From NCBI GenBank assembly GCA_015065425.1, contig SVQH01000006.1:1-64000 (forward strand): a stretch of 64,000 bases of DNA, written 5' to 3'. Below, piece by piece: positions 52,167 through 62,369 of this stretch. Every line of letters begins with the position of its first letter. Within the stretch, counting starts at the first letter, position 1. The notes under the pieces were generated by a model. It ran no database searches. It saw only the letters and a list, made by a program, of their open reading frames with translations, and was not told the DNA's origin. Source of the stretch: Oscillospiraceae bacterium (GTDB lineage Bacteria; Bacillota; Clostridia; Oscillospirales; Acutalibacteraceae). A program made the translations under genes and the position numbers.

Positions 52167-52736
52167 ATGTCAGGTTTAGACAATATTTTATCCCGTCTTG
52201 ATAATGAGTGTAAGGCTGTTTGTGAAGATATTATAAACAGTGCACGTTCTGAAGCAGAAAGAATCATCGGCGAAGCAGAAAAAAGTGCAGAAAAAGCTTT
52301 TGAAGAAAAAACGGCTGCGGCAAAAAAAGAGGCTGAGCTTATTGTTCAGAAAGCTGTTTCCGCTTCTCAGGCAAATGACAGAAAATCCGTTCTCGGTGCA
52401 AAGGTGGAGCTTATAGATGATATCCTCAACAAGGCTCTCAATAAACTGTATAATCTTGATGAAATGTCATATTTTGAAGTTCTGAGAAAACTTGCCGTAA
52501 ATAATTCTCTTGAAGGAAAAGGAACCATGTTCCTTTCGCAAAGGGACATTGAGAGAATGCCTTCAGGCTTTGCAGATGCTTTTTCTGATATTGAAATATG
52601 CCGTGAACCCATTGATATCAAAGACGGATTTATACTTAAATACGGCGACATCGAAGTGAACTGTACCTTTTCTGCAATGATGAGTTCGTCAAAGGATGAA
52701 CTTAAGAGCATTGCAAGTGAAATACTTTTCGGTTGA
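52167..52736 (+). CDS. ntpE: V-type ATPase subunit E
   Basis: A 189-residue peripheral-stalk subunit: an N-terminal long helix (ARSEAERIIGEAEKSAEKAF) that coils with subunit G/H and a globular C-terminal end binding A3B3 (IEICREPIDIKDGFIL). GGGAG precedes the ATG. Confidence 0.9.
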   Translation: MSGLDNILSRLDNECKAVCEDIINSARSEAERIIGEAEKSAEKAFEEKTAAAKKEAELIVQKAVSASQANDRKSVLGAKVELIDDILNKALNKLYNLDEMSYFEVLRKLAVNNSLEGKGTMFLSQRDIERMPSGFADAFSDIEICREPIDIKDGFILKYGDIEVNCTFSAMMSSSKDELKSIASEILFG

Positions 52737-52762
52737 TTTTACCGTAAAAAGGATTGAAGTAT

Positions 52763-53728
52763 ATGAAAGATACCGATTATACCTTCGCTGTGGCAAGAAT
52801 AAGAAGCAATGAGGCAAGACTTCTTACATCGGCAGAACTCAATGCCGTAATTTCTGCCGCTACCTATAAAGAGACTGTTTCCCGTCTCAATGAAAAGGGT
52901 TATGAAATAAGTGATACGGATTATTCCCCCGCACTTTCAAAAAGAATGGAGAATTTGTGGAAAACCGTATGCGAAGTGCTTCCCGACAAGTCACAGTTTG
53001 ACAGTGTTATATTGAAAAACGATTTTGCAAATCTTAAAATTCTTTCAAAAGCATTCATTCTCGGCAAAGACCCCGAATGTGAATATGAATTTCCTTCGGT
53101 ATATTCTCCCGAGGAGCTTAAAGAGAATGTTTTTGCAAGAAAAAATTCACTTCTGCCCGAATGTCTTCAGCATGCAGACAGAAGTTCGTACAGAATATTA
53201 TCAAAAACAAAATTTGCTCAGCTGTCCGACTCTGTTATTGACAGAGCATCAATGGAATGGAGCATAAAAACAGCAAAAAAGGCAGATAATCCCATTCTTC
53301 TTGAAATGGCTGAAATTGATACTGCCTGTGCAGATATAAAGGTGCTTTACAGATGTATTCTGACTGAAAAAGCACAGTCTTTTATGGAGAGAGCAGTTGC
53401 TGAGTGCAGGGCTTTTTCAAAGACCGATATTATTGCCGCGGCACTGAAGGGAATGGACAGCTTCCTTGAATTTCTTTCCCATACTGATTATAAGGGTGCA
53501 GCAGATGCTCTGAAGGTAAGCACCACCGAATTTGAAAGATGGTGCGACAATAAAAAGATATCTGCTCTGAAAAATACAAAGACCGAGGTCTTCGGAATAT
53601 CCCCCATAGTTGCATTTTATTATGCCGCAGAAACTGAGATAAGAAATATAAGAATAATTCTCTCTGCAAAAATGAACGGGCTTTCCGAAGAGACTATAAG
53701 AGCGAGAGTGAGGGACAGTTTTGTATAA
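52763..53728 (+). CDS. ntpC: V-type ATPase subunit C
   Basis: A 321-residue all-helical subunit (the d/C socket) linking the rotor ring to the central stalk: MKDTDYTFAVARIRSNEARLL at the start and AAETEIRNIRIILSAKMNGL near the end are typical. I use ATG 52763; a TTG at 52754 is too close to the ribosome-binding site. It overlaps the next gene by eight bases. Confidence 0.9.
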   Translation: MKDTDYTFAVARIRSNEARLLTSAELNAVISAATYKETVSRLNEKGYEISDTDYSPALSKRMENLWKTVCEVLPDKSQFDSVILKNDFANLKILSKAFILGKDPECEYEFPSVYSPEELKENVFARKNSLLPECLQHADRSSYRILSKTKFAQLSDSVIDRASMEWSIKTAKKADNPILLEMAEIDTACADIKVLYRCILTEKAQSFMERAVAECRAFSKTDIIAAALKGMDSFLEFLSHTDYKGAADALKVSTTEFERWCDNKKISALKNTKTEVFGISPIVAFYYAAETEIRNIRIILSAKMNGLSEETIRARVRDSFV

Positions 53729-54032
53729 AATAGGTGTTATGGGTGACCGTGACAGCATATACGGCTTCCGTTCAGTCGGTCTTACGGTCTTTCCCGTCGA
53801 TGATATGAACGAGGGAATAAAAATACTCAGAAGCATTTCGGAGGAATACGCAGTTATTTTTATTACAGAAAAGCTTGCAACCGAAATGGACAGCGAAATA
53901 CAGAAATATAAAGATAAAACTATTCCGGCTATAATACCCATCCCCGGTGTTACGGGTAACACGGGACTCGGTATGAAAAATGTCGTAAGATCCGTCGAGC
54001 AGGCTGTAGGCTCTGATATTCTCGGCGGCTGA
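53721..54032 (+). CDS. ntpG: V-type ATPase subunit F (NtpG)
   Basis: A 103-residue subunit of the central stalk: [20 protein letters not shown] and [11 protein letters not shown] are family hallmarks. Begins with TTG 53721, because the conserved N-terminus requires it, and lies partly inside the end of ntpC. It bridges subunits D and C. Confidence 0.9.
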   Translation: MYKIGVMGDRDSIYGFRSVGLTVFPVDDMNEGIKILRSISEEYAVIFITEKLATEMDSEIQKYKDKTIPAIIPIPGVTGNTGLGMKNVVRSVEQAVGSDILGG

Positions 54033-54039
54033 GAAAGGT

Positions 54040-55821
54040 ATGATAATTTTGAGTAAAGGCAGTATTGTCAAGGTCGCAGGTCCCCTTGTAATAGCAGAGG
54101 GTATGCGTGATGCAAATATGTTCGACGTTGTCAGAGTAAGTGATGCTCATCTTATCGGTGAGATAATCGAAATGCACGGGGACAGAGCTTCTATTCAGGT
54201 TTATGAGGAAACTGCAGGGCTCGGAACAGGTGAGGAGGTTGTTTCCACCGGTATGCCTCTTTCCGTTGAACTCGGGCCCGGACTTATAAAAGGTATATTT
54301 GACGGTATTCAGAGACCTCTTGAAGCAATCATGAAGGTTGCAGGAAATAATCTTACAAGAGGTATCGAGGTGCCCTCTCTTGACAGAACGGTTAAATGGC
54401 ATTTTTATCCCACTAAAAAGACAGGAGATGTTCTTCTTTCAGGGGATGAAATCGGCTATGTTCAGGAAACAGATGTTGTAAAACATAAAATTCTTGTACC
54501 TGTCGGAACAAGCGGTACTCTTGAAAGTATATCGGAAGGCGATTACACCGTAGAAGAAACCGTTGCTGTTATAAAAAAGGAAAACGGCGAAAAAGTAAAT
54601 CTTACTCTTATGCAGAAGTGGCCCGTAAGACGCGGAAGACCCTATAAAACAAAGCTCTCTCCCGACAGACCTCTTATTACAGGACAGAGAGTTATTGATA
54701 CGCTTTTCCCCATAGCAAAAGGCGGCGTAGCCGCAATTCCCGGTCCCTTCGGAAGCGGTAAAACAGTAACCCAGCATCAGCTTGCAAAATGGGCTGAGGC
54801 TGATATCGTTGTTTACATCGGATGCGGTGAACGCGGAAATGAGATGACAGACGTTCTCAATGAATTTCCCGAACTCATTGATCCTCATACGGGAAAATCC
54901 CTTATGGAAAGAACGGTTCTCATTGCAAATACCTCCGATATGCCCGTTGCCGCACGTGAAGCATCTATTTACACAGGTATTACAATAGCAGAGTATTTCA
55001 GAGATATGGGTTACTCCGTGGCACTTATGGCAGACTCTACCTCCCGTTGGGCAGAAGCACTTCGTGAAATGTCGGGTCGACTTGAAGAAATGCCCGGTGA
55101 AGAAGGATATCCCGCATACCTCGGAAGCCGACTTGCACAGTTCTATGAAAGAGCCGGTAGAGTTATAACTCTCGGAAGTGAAGAGAATGAAGCTTCTCTT
55201 TCCGTTATCGGTGCTGTTTCTCCTCCCGGCGGTGATATTTCAGAACCTGTTTCTCAGGCAACTCTTCGTATCGTAAAGGTTTTCTGGGGACTTGACTCCG
55301 CACTTGCTTACAAACGTCATTTCCCTGCAATAAACTGGCTTACATCCTATTCGCTTTATTCCGATTCACTCGGAAAGTGGTTTAATGAAAATGTTGCGGC
55401 AAGGTGGACTGAGCTTCGCGGCAGATTTATGGAGCTTCTGTCTGAAGAAGCATCCCTTGAAGAGATAGTAAAACTTGTCGGTATGGATGCTTTGTCTTCA
55501 GGTGACAGACTTAAAATGGAAGCAGCCCGTTCCATCCGAGAGGACTTCCTTCATCAGCTTGCTTTCCACGATGTCGACACATATACATCCCTTAAGAAGC
55601 AATATCTTATGATGAGTCTTATTATGGCTTATTATGATAAATCATCTGATGCTCTGTCTCAGGGAGCTGATATAGACCTTATTGCAATGCTTCCCGAAAA
55701 AGAAGCAATAGGCAGATTCAAATATGTAAAAGAAGATGATATCGATGCGGAATTTAAGAAGACAATGGAGCTTCTTTCCGATGGTATCGCAAGAGTTTTA
55801 GCTGAAAGGGAGGATTACTGA
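54040..55821 (+). CDS. ntpA: V-type ATPase catalytic subunit A
   Basis: A 593-residue catalytic subunit with the P-loop [13 protein letters not shown], the non-homologous insertion (about 115-190) that marks A subunits, [10 protein letters not shown] with the catalytic glutamate, and [27 protein letters not shown]. Three copies alternate with B in the head. Confidence 0.96.
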   Translation: MIILSKGSIVKVAGPLVIAEGMRDANMFDVVRVSDAHLIGEIIEMHGDRASIQVYEETAGLGTGEEVVSTGMPLSVELGPGLIKGIFDGIQRPLEAIMKVAGNNLTRGIEVPSLDRTVKWHFYPTKKTGDVLLSGDEIGYVQETDVVKHKILVPVGTSGTLESISEGDYTVEETVAVIKKENGEKVNLTLMQKWPVRRGRPYKTKLSPDRPLITGQRVIDTLFPIAKGGVAAIPGPFGSGKTVTQHQLAKWAEADIVVYIGCGERGNEMTDVLNEFPELIDPHTGKSLMERTVLIANTSDMPVAAREASIYTGITIAEYFRDMGYSVALMADSTSRWAEALREMSGRLEEMPGEEGYPAYLGSRLAQFYERAGRVITLGSEENEASLSVIGAVSPPGGDISEPVSQATLRIVKVFWGLDSALAYKRHFPAINWLTSYSLYSDSLGKWFNENVAARWTELRGRFMELLSEEASLEEIVKLVGMDALSSGDRLKMEAARSIREDFLHQLAFHDVDTYTSLKKQYLMMSLIMAYYDKSSDALSQGADIDLIAMLPEKEAIGRFKYVKEDDIDAEFKKTMELLSDGIARVLAEREDY

Positions 55822-57194
55822 TGCCAAGAGAATACAGAACCCTTGAAGAAGTTGCAGGCCCTCTTATGCTTGTACGTGATGTTGAAGGTATCAAGTATGA
55901 AGAGCTCGGCGAAATAGAACTTCAGAACGGTGAAACAAGAAGATGCCGTGTTCTTGAAGTAAACGGCACAAATGCCCTTGTTCAGCTTTTTGAAAATGCA
56001 CAGGGAATAAATCTTTCCACAAGTAAAATCAGATTTTCAGGAAGACAGATGGAGCTCGGCGTGTCACGTGATATGCTCGGTCGTGTTTTTGACGGTCTTG
56101 GTCGTCCCATTGACGGCGGTCCCGAAATTATTCCCGAAAAGCGAATGGATGTTAACGGTACTCCCATGAATCCCGCCGCAAGAAACTATCCTCAGGAATT
56201 CATTCAGACAGGTGTTTCCGCCATTGACGGACTCAATACGCTGGTAAGAGGACAAAAGCTTCCCATTTTCTCCGCTTCCGGTCTTCCTCACGCTGCCTTA
56301 GCCGCTCAGATTGCCCGTCAGGCAAAGGTAAGAGGTAAGGACGAACAGTTTGCCGTTGTATTTGCCGCCATGGGTATCACTTTTGAAGAAGCCAACTTCT
56401 TCGTCGAATCCTTCAAGGAAACAGGTGCCATTGACAGAACAGTTATGTTCTCCAACCTTGCAAATGACCCTGCCATTGAAAGAATCGCAACTCCCAAAAT
56501 GGCTCTTACTGCCGCAGAATATCTGGCATTTGATTTGGGAATGCACGTTCTTGTTATATTAACAGATATTACTAACTATGCCGACGCTCTTCGTGAAGTG
56601 TCAGCCGCAAGAAAAGAAGTTCCCGGAAGACGAGGCTATCCCGGTTACATGTATACCGACCTTGCAGGCATTTATGAAAGAGCAGGAAGACAAAAGGGAA
56701 AAGACGGCAGTATCACCATGATACCTATTCTTTCTATGCCCGAAGACGATAAAACACATCCCATTCCCGACCTTACGGGTTATATCACCGAAGGTCAGAT
56801 AATCTTAAGCCGTGAGCTTCACAGAAGAGGTATAACTCCTCCCGTTGACGTTCTTCCGTCCTTATCCCGTCTTAAAGATAAGGGTATCGGTGAAGGTAAA
56901 ACAAGAAAAGACCATTCAAACACAATGAATCAGCTTTTCTCTGCTTATGCCCGAGGTAAAGATGCAAAAGAACTTATGGTAATTCTCGGTGAAGCTGCTC
57001 TTACCGATATTGATAAGCTTTATGCAAAATTTGCTGACGAATTTGAAAAGCAGTATGTTTCTCAGGGTAACACCACTGACAGAAGCATTGAAGAAACACT
57101 CGATATCGGCTGGAAGCTTCTTAAAATTCTTCCCCGTTCCGAGCTTAAGAGAATTTCAAACGAGCTGCTTGAACAGTATTACGATAAACTATAA
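55821..57194 (+). CDS. ntpB: V-type ATPase regulatory subunit B
   Basis: A 457-residue subunit similar to A but without the P-loop lysine; it has [19 protein letters not shown] at that place and [21 protein letters not shown] with the arginine that enters the A-site. The ATG overlaps the ntpA stop by one base. Confidence 0.96.
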   Translation: MPREYRTLEEVAGPLMLVRDVEGIKYEELGEIELQNGETRRCRVLEVNGTNALVQLFENAQGINLSTSKIRFSGRQMELGVSRDMLGRVFDGLGRPIDGGPEIIPEKRMDVNGTPMNPAARNYPQEFIQTGVSAIDGLNTLVRGQKLPIFSASGLPHAALAAQIARQAKVRGKDEQFAVVFAAMGITFEEANFFVESFKETGAIDRTVMFSNLANDPAIERIATPKMALTAAEYLAFDLGMHVLVILTDITNYADALREVSAARKEVPGRRGYPGYMYTDLAGIYERAGRQKGKDGSITMIPILSMPEDDKTHPIPDLTGYITEGQIILSRELHRRGITPPVDVLPSLSRLKDKGIGEGKTRKDHSNTMNQLFSAYARGKDAKELMVILGEAALTDIDKLYAKFADEFEKQYVSQGNTTDRSIEETLDIGWKLLKILPRSELKRISNELLEQYYDKL

Positions 57195-57208
57195 TAAGGG
57201 GGCTTAAT

Positions 57209-57856
57209 ATGGCAAGGCTTAATGTTAACCCCACGAGAATGGAGCTTACCAATCTCAAAAGAAAACTTGTAACAGCCAGAAGAGGCCACAAGCTTCTTAA
57301 GGATAAAAGAGATGAACTCATGCGTCGTTTCATGGAAAAGGTGCGTGAGAATAAAGAGCTTCGTAAAAAGGTGGAACAGAGAATTGAAGAGGCCAACAAG
57401 CACATGGCTGTTGCCCGCTCTGTAATGAGCGATTCCTCCATAGAAGCGGCACTTATGATGCCCATGCAGGAAATGAGCATTGATATTAAAAGTAAAAACG
57501 TAATGAGTGTTATTATCCCCGAATATAAAACAAGCTTCCGTTCTGCCGACAGTGCCGATATTTATTCTTACGGTTTTGCTTATACTTCTATTGACCTTGA
57601 TGATGCTGTAAAATCTCTCTCCGACATTCTTCCCGACCTTATAAAACTTGCAGAGACAGAAAAATCCTGTCAGCTTATGGCGGTTGAAATTGAAAAGACA
57701 AGAAGAAGAGTAAATGCCCTCGAACACGTTATGATTCCGAGATATGAAGAAACGATAAAATATATCGCAATGAAGCTGGACGAAAACGAAAGAGGTGCCA
57801 CCACCCGTACCATGAAGGTAAAAGATATGATGCTTAAGCAGGCACATAATTATTGA
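57209..57856 (+). CDS. ntpD: V-type ATPase subunit D
   Basis: A 215-residue coiled-coil rotor axle: VNPTRMELTNLKRKLVTARR at the N-terminus and EHVMIPRYEETIKYIAMKLDE in the C-terminal helix. It is the last gene before a strong terminator; NtpH/J homologues of Enterococcus are absent. Confidence 0.94.
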   Translation: MARLNVNPTRMELTNLKRKLVTARRGHKLLKDKRDELMRRFMEKVRENKELRKKVEQRIEEANKHMAVARSVMSDSSIEAALMMPMQEMSIDIKSKNVMSVIIPEYKTSFRSADSADIYSYGFAYTSIDLDDAVKSLSDILPDLIKLAETEKSCQLMAVEIEKTRRRVNALEHVMIPRYEETIKYIAMKLDENERGATTRTMKVKDMMLKQAHNY

Positions 57857-57871
57857 TATTTATACAAATCA

Positions 57872-57912
57872 AAAAATCCCTTGATGTAACAATACATCGA
57901 GGGATTTTTTTA
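57872..57912 (+). terminator. Terminator of V-ATPase operon
   Basis: AAAAATCCCTTGATGTA pairs with TACATCGAGGGATTTTT around ACAA, with T-runs on both strands; it can serve both converging units. Confidence 0.9.
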
Positions 57913-57923
57913 ACATTTACGAT

Positions 57924-59288
57924 TTATTTTTCACATTCATAAGTAGCATAAGCTAAAATTCTGTTGTTTACAAAGTCGACACCGTAAAGCACCATAGTGT
58001 CTTCATATACTTCAATGAGATAACCTTCACTCATATCGGGGTCTGTGCCGGACCAGAGAACCTGATAATTGTCTGTTACACGGGGAGAGGATACAGAGGA
58101 CACATGAACGAATGTTGCTCCGTCCTCGCCGTTTTTAGAGATGTTGAGGTTAGGATTGAGTGACTGCATGTGATAAGCCCAGTGAGAATGACCGTTGAAG
58201 AAAGTAACATTGTCATATTCTCTTAAAAGCTCTCTCATTTTAACCTCATCGCTTGCTCCGGGTGTGTAGAAAAGAGGATAACTCCAACCGAGGTCATTTT
58301 GAAGATTTCCCGTGCCCATTAAAGGATTGCCTTTTGCAGAATTGAGGAATGTATGGAAGAAGAGATAAACACTTTTTTCTTTGTGTGTTTCGAGCTGTGT
58401 TTCAAGCCAGTCAAGCTGAGAATTTTGCAGTAGTGCATTCCATAAAAGTCCGTAATTGTTTGAAGTCTGATTAAGGAAAATAAATATATCACCTGAAACG
58501 GGCTCCTCATATACGAAGTCCATATCATTATCGGCAACATTTATTATGTCTTCAGCTTTTTCTTCACCATATACTCCGGGATTCATGTATGTAAGCCAGT
58601 TTTCTTTTTCATACTTCGCATGAAGGTCGTGATTTCCTGTGGTTGTATATACCGGGAAATCATAATTTGATGAAATATTATTAAAAGCCATAAATGCTTC
58701 CTTTTCGCCGTCAGATGAAATGTCACCGGGCATTGCCACAAGTGAAACACCCGCTGCTTCATAGAAGGAAAGTGAACGTGCAAAAGTGGACTTTGCCACA
58801 TCAGCACCGCCTTCAAGCTCATAACGGTTGAAATGAAGGTCACTTATAGAACCGAAGGAATATGTCTTTTCTCCTCTGTCAGCTCTCTTTTCAAGAGGAA
58901 TGTCAAAAATTTCAAGAGTTTCTCCGTCACGGGTAACAAGAATGTTTGCGGCTTCTTCAGGAATTGCAGTGTAATCGGGAAGGTCAACGGAACCTGCTCC
59001 GAACACAGTTTCAACGGATGCAAATTCACTGTATTCTATTTCGTTGTCACCCAATGTAAAAGTGAGCTTCTGAAAATCTTCATCTGCCCAGTAAAGGTCA
59101 TAAGTACCGTCATTTGCAGCCTTGATGTCAATTATCATGTCTGCATTTCCGGGTGTTTCATTGAGATACTGAATACTTGTTTCAGTGATGATTTCTTCCG
59201 AAAAACCGGGAATGTCAGCACTTATATTGAACAGAGCAAAGAGGGAAGCAAGAAATGTAGCGAGAAATTTTGCAATAATACTGTACAT
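57924..59288 (-). CDS. Secreted metallophosphoesterase
   Basis: A 454-residue calcineurin-like phosphoesterase with an N-terminal signal sequence or anchor (about 1-24). After an N-terminal beta domain the metal sites appear in order: SISDLHF, MPGDISSDG, TTGNHDLHA, and FFNGHSHW near the end. It acts outside the cytosol on a phosphoester; substrate unknown. Single minus-strand gene convergent with the V-ATPase operon. Confidence 0.85.
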   Translation of the reverse strand: MYSIIAKFLATFLASLFALFNISADIPGFSEEIITETSIQYLNETPGNADMIIDIKAANDGTYDLYWADEDFQKLTFTLGDNEIEYSEFASVETVFGAGSVDLPDYTAIPEEAANILVTRDGETLEIFDIPLEKRADRGEKTYSFGSISDLHFNRYELEGGADVAKSTFARSLSFYEAAGVSLVAMPGDISSDGEKEAFMAFNNISSNYDFPVYTTTGNHDLHAKYEKENWLTYMNPGVYGEEKAEDIINVADNDMDFVYEEPVSGDIFIFLNQTSNNYGLLWNALLQNSQLDWLETQLETHKEKSVYLFFHTFLNSAKGNPLMGTGNLQNDLGWSYPLFYTPGASDEVKMRELLREYDNVTFFNGHSHWAYHMQSLNPNLNISKNGEDGATFVHVSSVSSPRVTDNYQVLWSGTDPDMSEGYLIEVYEDTMVLYGVDFVNNRILAYATYECEK

Positions 59289-59352
59289 ATTTTTTTCTCC
59301 TTTTGTTTTCTTGATTTAATTATAATTAACAGACATACTGCTTGTCAATATT

Positions 59353-60741
59353 TTACAGCGTTTTTTCTTTTTTCAGTTTCTTCATTTCTCCTCCGAAAAC
59401 AAAAATGAAAATGGTGGCTGATACGATAATTGAAATGGTATCGGAAACAGGTTCTGCAAGGAAAACGGCAAAGACCTTGTTTTCAAAGAAGTTCGGGAGA
59501 ATGTAAATAAGAGGTACAAGAAGGATAAGCTTTCTCAGACATGCAATGAAAAGTGATGCCTTTGCTTTGCCTATGGAAACAAGCCCTTGCTGTGCTGTCA
59601 TCTGAATGAAGAAAAACCCTGTTGCACCTACATAAACACGGATGAGGTCAGAATTAGCAAGAAGAAGAGGTGCATCGTTAAAAATTCCCATTATTACCTT
59701 CGGGAACAGCTGTACCGTCACCCAGCATGTAAGAAGATATATCCCCGATGCTGCAAGCATTGCCTTACATGCTTTTATGCATCTGTCGGGATTTTTTGCA
59801 CCGTAGTTATAACTTATTATCGGCTGTGCACCCATACCGATGCCTTGAGCCGGCATCCAGATTATCTGCATTATAGTGGCTGCAACCGTCATTGTCCCTA
59901 CTGCAATGTCTCCTCCGTATTTCTGAAGAGAAGAGTTGAAAGCTATATTTATGACAGCCTCAGTGCTCTGCATTACAAAAGGTGCAAGTCCCAGTGCAAG
60001 ACAGGGTAGAAGCAGCTTCATATCGGGCTTCATTACGGATAAACTAAGCTTCAGTTTTGTTTTTTTCCCCGTTAAGAAAAGCACTGTCCATATTGCAGAT
60101 ACTGCCTGTGATATTACCGTTGCTGCTGCCGCTCCCTTTACTCCGAGATCAAAAACAAATATAAAAAGAGGGTCAAGCAGAATATTAAGTCCTGCTCCTA
60201 TAAGTACCGTTGCCATGCTGAAAAGAGTAAATCCCTGAGTAGATATAAAGAGATTAAGTCCGAGGGCAATCATCACAAATACGGAGCCCGTTATATATAT
60301 ATTTATATAGTCCATGGAATATACTATAGTCTCTTGCGAAGCACCGAACATCCACAGAAGCTTTTCTCCCGTTAAGAGAAAAACTGCAGTAAGTACGGCA
60401 GACATAATAAGAAGTGTTGTAAAACAGCTTCCGAGGATTTTTTCAGCCGATTTATTGTCGCCCTTCCCCATAAATATTGCCGCTCTCGGAGCACCGCCCT
60501 GAGCTATGAGCATGGTAAATGCGCCGATAAGACAGATTACGGGAAAGCAAAGTCCTACCCCTGTAAGAGCTGTAGTACCTACTTCATCCATGTGTCCGAT
60601 ATATATTCTGTCAACTATGTTATAAAGAAGGTTTACTACCTGTGCTATAACAGAAGGAACTGCAAGCGAAAGCATAAGCTTACCCACAGGAGCAGTTGCC
60701 AGTCTGTTTGAAATATCTGTATTATTTGCCATCTGTATCAC
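59353..60741 (-). CDS. MATE-family efflux transporter
   Basis: A 462-residue multidrug and toxin extrusion transporter with about twelve membrane helices in two similar halves: VNLLYNIVDRIYIGH in helix 1-2, and QGIGMGAQPIISYNYGAK in the second half, both conserved in MATE proteins. It would export cationic compounds using sodium or proton gradients. Sits alone, 64 bp downstream of the phosphoesterase start on the same strand. Confidence 0.92.
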   Translation of the reverse strand: MIQMANNTDISNRLATAPVGKLMLSLAVPSVIAQVVNLLYNIVDRIYIGHMDEVGTTALTGVGLCFPVICLIGAFTMLIAQGGAPRAAIFMGKGDNKSAEKILGSCFTTLLIMSAVLTAVFLLTGEKLLWMFGASQETIVYSMDYINIYITGSVFVMIALGLNLFISTQGFTLFSMATVLIGAGLNILLDPLFIFVFDLGVKGAAAATVISQAVSAIWTVLFLTGKKTKLKLSLSVMKPDMKLLLPCLALGLAPFVMQSTEAVINIAFNSSLQKYGGDIAVGTMTVAATIMQIIWMPAQGIGMGAQPIISYNYGAKNPDRCIKACKAMLAASGIYLLTCWVTVQLFPKVIMGIFNDAPLLLANSDLIRVYVGATGFFFIQMTAQQGLVSIGKAKASLFIACLRKLILLVPLIYILPNFFENKVFAVFLAEPVSDTISIIVSATIFIFVFGGEMKKLKKEKTL

Positions 60742-60825
60742 CTTGAAATTTGATTCAAGTAATTATACTATATATGTTATATAAAAACAATATTAAAAAG
60801 ATTTTATGTTTAAGAAAAAATTTGC

Positions 60826-60880
60826 GATTTATCAACCTTCTGCTTACAATCTTTAGGGATGCAGGTGTTTTTTTGATATA
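60826..60880. repeat. Hairpin repeat, copy 2
   Basis: GATTTATCAACC, CTGC...GCAG hairpin, then GGTGTTTTTTTGATATA: the same block order as at 36416-36467 and the same inverted TATCAA/TTGATA ends. The hairpin has changed with compensation: here CTGC/GCAG, there CCCCC/GGGGG. Confidence 0.65.
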
Positions 60881-60912
60881 AAAAAACCGACTAAGCTGAG
60901 CTAATCGGTTTT
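60881..60912 (-). terminator. Terminator of CotJC-like gene
   Basis: Minus strand: AACCGATTAGCT pairs with AGCTTAGTCGGTT, followed by six or more Ts. Confidence 0.82.
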
Positions 60913-60929
60913 AGTATATCTTAAATATA

Positions 60930-61592
60930 TTATTTGTTGAAAGAGGGCGGTACAGTTTCATTTGTTGCGAACGAATCAGGTCCGGGTTCAGACATTGAAA
61001 AATACATTTTTGCTGCCTTTGTGGTTCCGAAATCACGGTTGGAGCCTGAATTCTGCACTTTATTGAAGGCATCACGGAACATCTGATTGTGTGCTTCTTC
61101 ACGGTTTAACAGGAAATCAATGGTCTCTCTGACCTTAGTGTCTTCAATTTGCCTGTAAAGATATTCGTAGACTACTTTTGCACGTTGCTCCGAAGCAATG
61201 TTTGACAGCAGATCTGCACAAAGATCTCCCGTTACGGTGACATAATCAGCCGTCCATGAATAGCCGGAGGCATTGATAAGCCCGGGGTTAAGTCCTAATA
61301 AAACATGTGTCTGAATCTCTCCGGCACTTACCTGCATAGCATCCGCATCATGTCCGTTCAGCAGATTTATCGTCTGAGCTATCATCTCCATGTGGCTGAG
61401 CTCCTCAGCCGCAATATCAAGAAAAAGGTCCTTGATTTCAGGGTCCTTGATGCGGAAGCTTTGTGATATATATTGCATCGCCGCCTTCAATTCTCCGTTT
61501 CCGCCGCCCAGCTGTTCCTGAAGAAGTGCCGCATATTGAGGATTAGGTTTTTCGATTTCAACCGGGTGAAAAAGCATTTTTTCGTGCTTGAA
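60930..61592 (-). CDS. cotJC: Manganese catalase-like protein (CotJC type)
   Basis: A 220-residue ferritin-like dimanganese catalase family protein: ELKAAMQYISQSF, AAEELSHMEMIAQTI and LLNREEAHNQMFRDAF give the Glu and His ligands. It is close to CotJC spore-coat proteins, shorter than full catalases. ATG 61592 follows GGAGG; the frame continues to 61637 without signal. cotJA and cotJB, the normal partners, are not next to it. Confidence 0.85.
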   Translation of the reverse strand, partial: FKHEKMLFHPVEIEKPNPQYAALLQEQLGGGNGELKAAMQYISQSFRIKDPEIKDLFLDIAAEELSHMEMIAQTINLLNGHDADAMQVSAGEIQTHVLLGLNPGLINASGYSWTADYVTVTGDLCADLLSNIASEQRAKVVYEYLYRQIEDTKVRETIDFLLNREEAHNQMFRDAFNKVQNSGSNRDFGTTKAAKMYFSMSEPGPDSFATNETVPPSFNK

Positions 61593-61820
61593 CATATTAT
61601 TACCTCCAAAACTGTTATCAAATTTTATTCTTCTCATTTTTTTGCACAGTTATGCAGGTAATAGTGACTTTTTCAATAATATATCCATTTATCCCGGTTT
61701 CTAAAGATAATTAAGGTGTTACAATAGTTGCAAAACTGTCTAATGGCTATTGAAAATTTATTATAAAATGTTAAAATTTAAATAAATTATTAACAAGTCT
61801 TCACAGTTGAGGAGTGAAAA
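61593..61820. other. Divergent intergenic region cotJC/TetR
   Basis: 228 bp, AT-rich, containing promoters for both directions that I cannot place with certainty. No gene or strong dyad seen. Confidence 0.4.
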
Positions 61821-61823
61821 ATG

Positions 61824-62369
61824 ATGGCAGATGCAAATTCGGCACGGGACAGACTTGAAAGAGCTTATTTCGAGCTGATTGAACAAATGCATTACAGTAA
61901 AATCAACGTTTCGGATATTATTTCAAAAGCAGGTGTGAGCCGTACTACTTTTTACCGTCATTATGCAGATATTTTTGATATGCACAAAAAAGTTGCCGAA
62001 AGGCTTGGAAATGCAATAATGGAAACCTGCATAGAAAAAGTAATTGAGTCTAAAAATGAGGAAGAATGCTTTGATGAAATTCTCCGTATTTTTAATTCAC
62101 AGGAAAAGTACATTGTATTTATTTCCGGTGAAAACGGAAGCAGATATTTTTTTGAATCAATGTTCCGTAAAGCTTCGTGCGAATTTTTTCCTGCTTTTAT
62201 TCATCTTACTGAAGATCAGCTTTTTCGCCTGCGATTTATGACAATGTCAATGGTGGGTGTTTATGTGAAGGATATACTTGAAGGCAGGGAGCATAACCCG
62301 CAGTATATAACAATCTGTAAAAAGCTGCTTAATTTTGAAGAACTGTTTGGAGGCTATTATGCAAAATAG
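61824..62369 (+). CDS. TetR-family regulator 1
   Basis: A 181-residue TetR-type regulator: helix-turn-helix INVSDIISKAGVSRTTFYRHYADIFD near residues 28-53, then a helical ligand-binding domain without a known signature. GAGGAG lies upstream; starts at 61821 (ATG) or 61824 (ATG) are both possible, the second is better spaced. It overlaps the next TetR gene. Confidence 0.82.
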   Translation: MADANSARDRLERAYFELIEQMHYSKINVSDIISKAGVSRTTFYRHYADIFDMHKKVAERLGNAIMETCIEKVIESKNEEECFDEILRIFNSQEKYIVFISGENGSRYFFESMFRKASCEFFPAFIHLTEDQLFRLRFMTMSMVGVYVKDILEGREHNPQYITICKKLLNFEELFGGYYAK

